The notes beneath the pieces were generated by a model. That model ran no database searches. It saw only the letters and a list, made by a program, of their open reading frames with translations, and was not told the DNA's origin. This document shows, piece by piece, positions 57,927-64,000 of a stretch of DNA of 64,000 nucleotides (position 1 is the first letter of the stretch; the number at the start of each line of letters is the position of its first letter). The stretch lies in NCBI RefSeq assembly GCF_030406665.1, contig NZ_CP129121.1:3499218-3563217 (forward strand), read 5' to 3'. The position numbers and the translations under genes are program-made. The DNA comes from Halomonas halophila (GTDB lineage Bacteria > Pseudomonadota > Gammaproteobacteria > Pseudomonadales > Halomonadaceae).

Positions 57927-58598
57927 ATGACCAAGACCGTTCGCATGATCGCGCCGCTCGCGGCCGCCGCCCTGCTGGTGGGCTGCACCACGACCAACCC
58001 GAACACCGGTGAGACCCAGCGCAGCCAGACCGGCACCGGCGCCACCATCGGCGCGGTGGTCGGTGCCGCCGCCGGTGCGCTCAGCGGCGACGGCAGCACC
58101 AGTCGTCGCGACCGCGCGCTGATCGGCGCCGCCGTGGGGGCCGCCGCCGGTGGCGGCATCGGCGCCTACATGGACAAGCAGGAAGAGCAACTGCGCCAGA
58201 GCATGGAAGGCACCGGCATCGGTGTCGAACGTCAGGGCAACGACATCATTCTCAACATGCCCAGCAGCGTGACCTTCGGCTTCGATTCCAGCGAGCTGAC
58301 CATGCAGGCGCGCAACGCGCTGAACGATGTCTCCTCGGTGCTGACCCAGTACCCCGAGACACGCGTCAACATCGCCGGCCACACCGACAGTACCGGAGAC
58401 GCCAGCTACAACCAGCGTCTCTCCGAGCGTCGTGCCCAGGCGGTCGGCAGCTACCTCTCGCAAAGCGGTGTGGCTTCCAACCGTCTCTACATGAACGGCT
58501 ACGGCGAGAACCAGCCGGTGGCCAGCAACGAGACCGAAGCCGGCCGTGCTCAGAACCGTCGCGTGGAGATCACTCTGACGCCCATGTCCCAGGGCTGA
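57927..58598 (+). CDS. OmpA family lipoprotein (YiaD-like)
   Basis: 223 aa. Lipobox LLVGC (Cys20) predicts a lipoprotein. Two glycine-zipper stretches (GATIGAVVGAAAGALSG at about 40-56 and ALIGAAVGAAAGGGIGAY at about 66-83) are followed by an OmpA C-terminal peptidoglycan-binding domain (about 110-220) with NIAGHTDSTGDASYNQRLSE and QNRRVEITL. The layout equals YiaD/Pal-like envelope proteins. It has its own terminator. Confidence 0.93.
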   Translation: MTKTVRMIAPLAAAALLVGCTTTNPNTGETQRSQTGTGATIGAVVGAAAGALSGDGSTSRRDRALIGAAVGAAAGGGIGAYMDKQEEQLRQSMEGTGIGVERQGNDIILNMPSSVTFGFDSSELTMQARNALNDVSSVLTQYPETRVNIAGHTDSTGDASYNQRLSERRAQAVGSYLSQSGVASNRLYMNGYGENQPVASNETEAGRAQNRRVEITLTPMSQG

Positions 58599-58617
58599 TC
58601 GGGTTCCCACGCTTGCC

Positions 58618-58650
58618 GGGCCCGCCCCTGTCAGGGGCGGGCCCTTTTCT
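58618..58650 (+). terminator. Terminator of the OmpA-like lipoprotein gene
   Basis: Twelve-bp GC-rich stem GGGCCCGCCCCT/AGGGGCGGGCCC followed by TTTTCTTT. It lies 20 bp past the stop and ends before the rlmJ start. Confidence 0.92.
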
Positions 58651-58672
58651 TTCCCATGACACGACCACCGCC

Positions 58673-59518
58673 ATGCTTTCCTATCAGCACGCCTACCATG
58701 CGGGCAACTTCGCCGACGTTCACAAGCATCTGACGCTTTACGCCGTCGTCGATCACTTGTTACGTAAAAAATCATCTATTACGTATATCGATACTCACGC
58801 CGGTCGCGGGCTCTATCCGCTGGCCGCCGCCGAGACGGCACGGCTGCAGGAATACCAGCAGGGCGTGGCCAGGCCGTGGGCGAAAAGGACGGGGCTGTCG
58901 AAGGCCTCCTCGCTGCTGGGCGACTGGCTGGCGGCGGTGGGCGAGGTCCAGCAGGGCGGCGGGCTTGACCACTATCCCGGTTCGCCCTGGTGGCTGTCGC
59001 ATCGCCTGCGCGAGCAGGACCGGCTGCGGCTGTTCGAGCTGCACCCCGGCGAGCACGGCCACCTGGCCGACCAGGCCTTGCCGGAGGCGGTGAAGCGCAT
59101 CCAGGGCGATGGCCTGGCCGGGCTGCTGAAGGCGCTACCGGTGAAGACGCCGCGGCTGTGCGTGCTGATCGATCCCAGCTACGAGCGCAAGGCGGAATAC
59201 GACGAGGTGGCCGACACCGTGCTGTCGGCCATGCGCAAGGCGCGCCACGCCGTGGTCATGATCTGGTATCCGATGCTGCCCGCCGGACGCCATCAGGCGC
59301 TGCTGGAAGGCCTTCGCGACGGCGGCCTGCGCAAGATCTGGTGCAGCGAACTGACGCTGGGCGACCCCGGTGAGGGCCATGGCATGTACGGCAGCGGCAT
59401 CCTGGTCGTGAACCCGCCCTGGGGCCTCGATGAGCGCATCCATGAGGCCATGGCGGCACTGCTGCCGCTGTGGGGGCCCACCGCCCGCCATCGCGGTGAC
59501 TGGTGGGTGGGCGAGTAG
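58673..59518 (+). CDS. rlmJ: 23S rRNA (adenine2030-N6)-methyltransferase RlmJ
   Basis: 281 aa. ATG at 58673 gives MLSYQHAYHAGNFADVHKH, the typical RlmJ N-terminus; 20 upstream in-frame codons lie in the terminator. TYIDTHAGRGLY is the SAM-binding motif I and VLIDPSYERKAEYDE carries the N6-adenine catalytic DPSYE. C-terminus GMYGSGILVVNPPWGLDE also matches. Length equals E. coli RlmJ (280). Confidence 0.96.
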   Translation: MLSYQHAYHAGNFADVHKHLTLYAVVDHLLRKKSSITYIDTHAGRGLYPLAAAETARLQEYQQGVARPWAKRTGLSKASSLLGDWLAAVGEVQQGGGLDHYPGSPWWLSHRLREQDRLRLFELHPGEHGHLADQALPEAVKRIQGDGLAGLLKALPVKTPRLCVLIDPSYERKAEYDEVADTVLSAMRKARHAVVMIWYPMLPAGRHQALLEGLRDGGLRKIWCSELTLGDPGEGHGMYGSGILVVNPPWGLDERIHEAMAALLPLWGPTARHRGDWWVGE

Positions 59519-59580
59519 GAACGGGCTCAGGAAAGTCTCTACGGCTCGACGCAGAGGCACCTGCTGCCTTGCTCGCCGCC

Positions 59581-59609
59581 ATTTATCGATACAGAAACTG
59601 CCGAAGATC
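59581..59609. repeat. 29-bp direct repeat of the mnmE 3' end (att-like site)
   Basis: Matches 59671-59699 at 27 of 29 positions, in the same orientation and exactly 90 bp away. The partner contains the last codons of mnmE (encoding GSFCIGK region). It includes the TTCTGTATCG core (minus strand) that is the attB of SGI1-type islands at the trmE/mnmE 3' end. Confidence 0.7.
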
Positions 59610-59668
59610 GACCCCGGGGGCTGGTGGAGAGCCGGCGCAGCGCGCCGACTGCTGTGACCCGCTTGCCC

Positions 59669-61039
59669 CTATTTGCCGATACAGAAACTGCCGAAGATCT
59701 CACCCAGCAGATCGTCGGCACTGAACTCGCCGGTGATCTCGCCCAGCGCTTGCTGGGCGTCGCGCAGGTCCTCTGCAAGCAGTTCGCCGGCGCCGTAGCC
59801 GGCCAGCTGGGCCTCGCCGTTGCCGAGCGCCTGCTCGGCGCGATCCAGGGCGTCCAGATGGCGTCGCCGGGCCGAGAAGCGGCCCTCGGTGGTGGCCGAG
59901 AAGCCCATCACCGCCTTGAGATGCTCCTTGAGGTTATCCACACCCTCACCGGTCTTCGCCGACAGCCGCACTACCGGTGTGGCTGTGGACAAGTCGAGTC
60001 CCGGCGTTTCCTGGCTGGTATCGACCTTGTTGCGCACCAGCGTCAGCCGCGACGGATCGGCCAGGCGCTCGACGAATTCCGGCCAGATCGCCATGGGGTC
60101 GAGGGCATCCGTGGTGGCGGCATCGACCATCAGCAGCACCCGGTCGGCCTTCTCGATTTCGCTCCAGGCCCGGGCCACGCCGATCTGCTCCACCGCATCC
60201 GGCGTGTCGCGCAGGCCGGCGGTATCGATCACGTGCAGCGGCATGCCGTCCAGATGGATGTGCTCGCGCAGCACGTCCCGGGTGGTGCCCTCGATATCGG
60301 TGACGATGGCGGTCTCCTGCTCGGTGAGGGCATTGAGCAGGCTGGACTTTCCGGCATTGGGACGCCCGGCGATCACCACGCTCATGCCCTCGCGCATCAG
60401 CGCGCCCTGGGCCGCCGCCGCTCGCACCTCACCGAGTTCGCCGCGGACCTCGGCCAGCTTGGCGGCCACGTGGCCGTCGGCCAGGAAGTCGATCTCCTCC
60501 TCGGGGAAATCGATGGCCGCCTCGACGTACATGCGCAGCTCGATCAGGCGCTGCACCAGCCCCTCGACCCGCCGCGAGAACTCGCCCTGCAGCGAGCGCA
60601 GGGCGTTCTCGGCGGCGCCCCGGGAGCTGGCCTCGATCAGGTCGGCGATGGCCTCGGCCTGGGCCAGGTCGAGCTTGTCGTTGAGGAAGGCGCGCTCGGA
60701 GAACTCGCCGGGGCGGGCCAGGCGGGCGCCGAGCCGCACGCAGCGCTCCAGCAGCAGGTCCATGAGCACCGGGCCGCCGTGGCCCTGGAGCTCCAGCACG
60801 TCCTCGCCGGTGAAGGAGTTCGGGCCCTCGAAGAACAGCGCGATGCCCTCGTCGATCATGCCCTGGTCGCCCCTGAACGGCCCGTAGAGGGCGAAGCGCG
60901 GGGCAGGGCAGTGTCCCAGCAGGCTGCTGGCGATCGACCGGCAGGCAGGCCCTGAGACGCGAATGATGCCGACGCCGCCGCGCCCCGGGGGCGTGGCCAG
61001 GGCGGCGATGGTGTCCTGGGAATAGAGGCTTTCGGCCAT
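59669..61039 (-). CDS. mnmE: tRNA uridine-5-carboxymethylaminomethyl modification GTPase MnmE
   Basis: 456 aa (TrmE). N-terminal formyl-THF-binding domain (SQDTIAALATPPGRGGVGIIR), helical domain, and G domain with G1 GRPNAGKSS (about 223-231), G3 DTAGLRDT and G4 NKVD. The C-terminal CxGK motif reads FCIGK and is needed for catalysis. Works with MnmG. Both usually sit together; here they are separated by about 22 kb. Confidence 0.98.
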   Translation of the reverse strand: MAESLYSQDTIAALATPPGRGGVGIIRVSGPACRSIASSLLGHCPAPRFALYGPFRGDQGMIDEGIALFFEGPNSFTGEDVLELQGHGGPVLMDLLLERCVRLGARLARPGEFSERAFLNDKLDLAQAEAIADLIEASSRGAAENALRSLQGEFSRRVEGLVQRLIELRMYVEAAIDFPEEEIDFLADGHVAAKLAEVRGELGEVRAAAAQGALMREGMSVVIAGRPNAGKSSLLNALTEQETAIVTDIEGTTRDVLREHIHLDGMPLHVIDTAGLRDTPDAVEQIGVARAWSEIEKADRVLLMVDAATTDALDPMAIWPEFVERLADPSRLTLVRNKVDTSQETPGLDLSTATPVVRLSAKTGEGVDNLKEHLKAVMGFSATTEGRFSARRRHLDALDRAEQALGNGEAQLAGYGAGELLAEDLRDAQQALGEITGEFSADDLLGEIFGSFCIGK

Positions 61040-61150
61040 CGGTGGCTCCTCGGTGAGACGTGGCTATTGTCCGGTGACGGCCCCGCAAACGCCAGACCCC
61101 CGCCGAAGCGGGGGTCTGGAGCGGGAGGGAAGACCTGTGACGGGGAACCG

Positions 61151-62836
61151 TTACTTGGTCTTCATGCCCTTGCCGACGTTGGGGTCGGCCTCGATCTTGC
61201 GCGTGATGAAGTACTGCTGGGCGATCGAGGTGATGTTGTTCACCACCCAGTAGATCACCAGGCCGGCCGGGAACCACAGGAAGAAGAAGGTGAAGACCAC
61301 CGGCAACAGCTTCATGATCTTCGCCTGGGTCGGGTCCGGCGGCGTCGGGTTGAGCAGCTGCTGCACGAACATCGAGGCGCCCATCAGGATCGGCAGCACG
61401 AAGAACGGATCCTTCACCGACAGATCCTGGATCCAGAACATGAAGGGCGCGTGGCGCAGCTCCACGGACTCGAGCAGCATCCAGTACAGGGCGATGAACA
61501 CCGGCATCTGTACCAGGATCGGCAGGCAGCCGCCCAGAGGATTGATCTTCTCCTTCTGGTAGAACTTCATCATCTCCTGGGACATCTTCTGGCGATCGTC
61601 GCCGTACTGCTCCTTGAGCCGCTGCATCTCCGGGCCGAGCTTGCGCATCCGTGCCATGGACTTGTAGGCCTTGGCGGAGAGCGGGAGCAGGGCGGCCTTG
61701 ACCAGCAGGGTCAGGATGACGATCGACCAGCCCCAGTTGCCGATCACGTTCTGGATGTGATCCAGCAGCCAGAACAGCGGGTTGGCGATGAACCACAGCC
61801 AGCCGAAGTCGACGGTCAGTTCCAGGTGCGGGGCCACGGCCTCGAGGCGCTCCTGGATCTTGGGGCCCATGTAGAGGGTGGCGCCCAGGGTGGCGGAGCC
61901 GCCCGCGGCCACGTTTTCGGTCGCGCCGGCGAAGGCGGCCACGTTGCGGTTCTGGGAGTCGGTGGTGGCGTAGTAGAGGTTCTGCTGGTCCTGGGGCGGG
62001 GCCCAGGCGGAGGTGAAGTAGTGCTGGATCATGGCGACCCAGCCGCCTTCGACGTCGCGGTTCTCGAAGCTGCCTTTCTTGATCTCGTCGAAGTCGACCT
62101 TCAGGTACCTGTCGTCCGGCGTCGAGTAGGCGGCGCCCAGATAGGAACTCATGCCCATCTTGGGCCCGGTCGACGGGTCGGCGCTGTCGTCGCGGACCAG
62201 CTGACCGATGAAGCGCGCGGTGAGCGGCGTCTCGCTCTGGTTGTCCAGCAGGTAGTCGACCTTCACCGCGTAGCTGTCGCGATCGAAGGTGAAGCGCTTG
62301 ATGACGTCCACGCCGTCGACGCTGGCGGAGAGATCCACCTGCAGCGCGTCTTCGCCCTCGGTGAGACGGTATTCGGTCTGTTCGGAAGCGAAGGTCAGGC
62401 GGCCCTGATGACCTTCCAGCTGCAGGCCGGAGCGGGCCACGTAGCTACGCGTCTGGTCGTTGGACAGCAGCACGAAGGGCTGTCCGGAATCGAGCGCGAA
62501 CTGGTGCTGGGGCAGGGCGGCGTAGACGATGTCGCCGCCCTGCGGATCGATGCGCACGTCCAGCACGTCGGTGGAGACGGCCACCAGGTCACGGCTGTTG
62601 CCGGACGGTGCCTGACCGGGAATGTTGCCGGCCATGTCGTCGGGTGCCGTGTTCCGGGTCGGTACCGAGAGGTCGTCACCGCCGGCGTCCGGGGAAGAGG
62701 ACGTCGGATTCTCGCTGGTGATGGTCGGGGCCTGGGGGGCGGTGGCCACCTGACCGTAATCCTGATTCCACTGCACGACGATCAGGTAGGCGAGGACCGC
62801 CAGGGGAATCAGCAGTAGTAGTCGTTTTACATCCAT
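61151..62836 (-). CDS. yidC: Membrane protein insertase YidC
   Basis: 561 aa. ATG at 62836 (MDVKRLLLLIPLAVLAYLIV). N-terminal membrane anchor (5-22), large periplasmic beta domain (about 60-340), then five conserved membrane helices (about 350-545) with FGWLWFIANPLFWLLDHIQN (part), MVFIALYWMLLESVELRHAPF and the hydrophilic-groove arginine region. It inserts proteins such as AtpE, alone or with SecYEG. The C-terminus is basic (KGMKTK). Confidence 0.97.
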   Translation of the reverse strand: MDVKRLLLLIPLAVLAYLIVVQWNQDYGQVATAPQAPTITSENPTSSSPDAGGDDLSVPTRNTAPDDMAGNIPGQAPSGNSRDLVAVSTDVLDVRIDPQGGDIVYAALPQHQFALDSGQPFVLLSNDQTRSYVARSGLQLEGHQGRLTFASEQTEYRLTEGEDALQVDLSASVDGVDVIKRFTFDRDSYAVKVDYLLDNQSETPLTARFIGQLVRDDSADPSTGPKMGMSSYLGAAYSTPDDRYLKVDFDEIKKGSFENRDVEGGWVAMIQHYFTSAWAPPQDQQNLYYATTDSQNRNVAAFAGATENVAAGGSATLGATLYMGPKIQERLEAVAPHLELTVDFGWLWFIANPLFWLLDHIQNVIGNWGWSIVILTLLVKAALLPLSAKAYKSMARMRKLGPEMQRLKEQYGDDRQKMSQEMMKFYQKEKINPLGGCLPILVQMPVFIALYWMLLESVELRHAPFMFWIQDLSVKDPFFVLPILMGASMFVQQLLNPTPPDPTQAKIMKLLPVVFTFFFLWFPAGLVIYWVVNNITSIAQQYFITRKIEADPNVGKGMKTK

Positions 62837-63040
62837 GAGGGGTCTGCTCGATGGGTGGTGAACAATCCGGTGGCGCGATGCCGCTCGCCGGCCCGACATA
62901 CGCGAAAGCCTGCCGGGGGCAGGCTAGCGTTGGCTCGCCGAGCGTCCCTTGGGAACGCGACGAGGTCAAGCGGGATGGCGTCTGGCGTGATCACGCGCAT
63001 GCAGGCTCCGGGCGGTGCCAACAGCGACGGGCAGTCGGCG
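62837..63040. other. rnpA-yidC gap lacking yidD, with a hairpin
   Basis: 204 bp where yidD normally lies. None of the minus-strand frames shows the YidD motif (PTCSxYxxxAxxxHG). A stem AGCCTGCC/GGCAGGCT (62907-62925) followed by TTT on the minus strand may end the rpmH-rnpA transcript. Confidence 0.6.
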
Positions 63041-63436
63041 TCATCGACGCTCTGCCTCAGGTGAGTCGCTCGTGGCCGCCTTGTTCGCTTCGCGTTCCAG
63101 ACGTTTCCACATGCCGTGCAGCTGACGGTGGACGGTGGCGTTGTCCAGATCCTGAACGCCGCGTCTGGCGAGCAGCACGATATCCACAGGGGGAAGCCGG
63201 TGTTGGCGAAGACGAATGGAGTCGCGCGCGATGCGCTTGAGGCGGTTGCGGTCGACGGCCCGACGCACGTTCTTCTTGCTGAAGATCAGTCCGAGGCGGG
63301 GATGCCCCAGATCATTGGGGGAGGCCAGGGCCATCAATCCCTTGCCATGGACCTTGAAGGCAGCGGTGTCGAAGACGCGTCGGTAGTCCCCGGCAGTCAG
63401 CAGGCGCAGCTGCCGGGGAAAGCCCTGACTGGACAC
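63041..63436 (-). CDS. rnpA: Ribonuclease P protein component
   Basis: 131 aa. GTG start at 63436, 14 bp after rpmH, with no good ribosome-binding site of its own, as is usual for this coupled pair. The signature RAVDRNRLKRIARDSIR (about 56-72) binds the RNA subunit; RLLTAGDYRRVFD near the N-terminus and IVLLARRGV also fit. Matures tRNA 5' ends together with the RNA from rnpB. Confidence 0.96.
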   Translation of the reverse strand: MSSQGFPRQLRLLTAGDYRRVFDTAAFKVHGKGLMALASPNDLGHPRLGLIFSKKNVRRAVDRNRLKRIARDSIRLRQHRLPPVDIVLLARRGVQDLDNATVHRQLHGMWKRLEREANKAATSDSPEAERR

Positions 63437-63449
63437 GCGAGGTCCGCGA

Positions 63450-63584
63450 TCAGGCGCTCAGGCGCTTGCGGCCCTTGGCGCGACGACGCGCCAGGACGGC
63501 ACGACCGTTCTTGGTGGCCATGCGAGCACGGAAACCATGCGCGCGCTTGCGCTTGAGAACGCTAGGTTGAAATGTGCGTTTCAT
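63450..63584 (-). CDS. rpmH: 50S ribosomal protein L34
   Basis: 44 aa: starts MKRTFQPSVLKRKRAHGFRA and ends AKGRKRLSA, the canonical L34. Too basic and conserved to mistake. It precedes rnpA, and in pseudomonad-type genomes dnaA lies on the other side of the adjacent intergenic region. Confidence 0.98.
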   Translation of the reverse strand: MKRTFQPSVLKRKRAHGFRARMATKNGRAVLARRRAKGRKRLSA

Positions 63585-64000
63585 AACTCGTTATTCCCAC
63601 GTGGTTTTTGGAACAAATCGGCGATTCAGAGGCGCCCGGGTTCCGGTGGGGAATCCGGGTAGATTCGGCTCAGGACCGGAAATTGTAGTGATATCGGGCC
63701 TCGGGCGCAATTTTTCCTTGCGACTTTTCGACGGGTCGTTCTCTCGCGGGCCCTGGTGGATCCACTATTATTACTAGTATGGGTTTTCTATTACACCCTG
63801 TGATTATTGGTGGGGAAAAGATTTGTGGATAACCGATATATTTCCTTTTTCCTCAATAAGCTGTGGATATCATAATCGTGTGGACACCCCGTTGGCGATC
63901 GGCGAGCAACCGGTGGATGAAGGGTGGATGGAATCTCGAGTCATCCACAGGGCCACTCACGTACTCAGATTCCTCGCAGGATCTTCCTACCTCCCCGGGC
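63585..64000. other. rpmH-dnaA side intergenic region with DnaA boxes (candidate oriC)
   Basis: 416 bp to the window edge without a gene. It contains a perfect DnaA box TGTGGATAA at 63824-63832, one-mismatch boxes at 63862-63870 and 63941-63949, weaker ones at 63879 and 63912, and AT-rich DNA at 63833-63860. This is the oriC position of pseudomonads. The rpmH promoter must lie in the first part. dnaA is expected just beyond base 64000. Confidence 0.65.

Overview
The window looks like a high-GC, Halomonas-like gammaproteobacterial chromosome segment next to the replication origin. Evidence: the gene set rpmH-rnpA-yidC-mnmE, mnmG-rsmG-parA-parB, atpIBEFHAGDC and glmU-glmS, an AtpF with the GTG-started form seen in enterics, proteins with acidic composition, and HexR/HemJ/ErpA-type genes. 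Genus assignment is inference from composition and gene content; no 16S gene is present.

Layout. 0-9.7 kb (minus strand): an orphan type VI secretion (T6SS) delivery module, hcp - vgrG - DUF4123 adaptor - large VasX/BTH_I2691-like membrane effector - two tandemly duplicated membrane immunity-type proteins - an edge-truncated membrane gene. 9.9-26.2 kb: uvrD, hexR, a small acidic protein, an SNF-type Na+ symporter, a DUF72 protein, glmS, glmU, an ApbE lipoprotein, uppP, mgtE, and a MarR-regulated EmrAB-like efflux pair with a clear palindromic operator. 26.2-38 kb (minus): the complete ATP synthase operon, parB, parA, rsmG, mnmG, then a 0.5 kb non-coding stretch with an AT-rich segment and several DnaA-box-like sites. 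38.4-48.3 kb: a polar amino acid ABC transporter, erpA, argC (minus), then clc, hemJ, thiD, hemL and an APH/P-loop kinase (plus).

48.4-55.7 kb is the most unusual part: a secreted glycine-rich protein, a small Asn-rich secreted protein, a secreted C39 cysteine peptidase (FapD-like), another secreted protein, an outer-membrane beta-barrel protein (FapF-like), a sigma54 enhancer-binding protein with a degenerate receiver, and a CsgD-type LuxR regulator. A well-matched sigma54 promoter sits in front of the glycine-rich gene. I read this as a Fap-like extracellular fibre or matrix system with a hybrid curli/Fap-type control circuit. Two of the secreted proteins carry motifs that resemble double-glycine C39 processing sites.

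56-64 kb: rdgB, hemW, an OmpA-like lipoprotein, rlmJ, then mnmE, yidC, rnpA, rpmH (minus) and the start of the rpmH-dnaA intergenic region with DnaA boxes. A 29-bp direct repeat of the mnmE 3' end lies just outside mnmE, at the same place where SGI1-type islands integrate. No tRNA, rRNA, CRISPR array or complete insertion sequence was seen.
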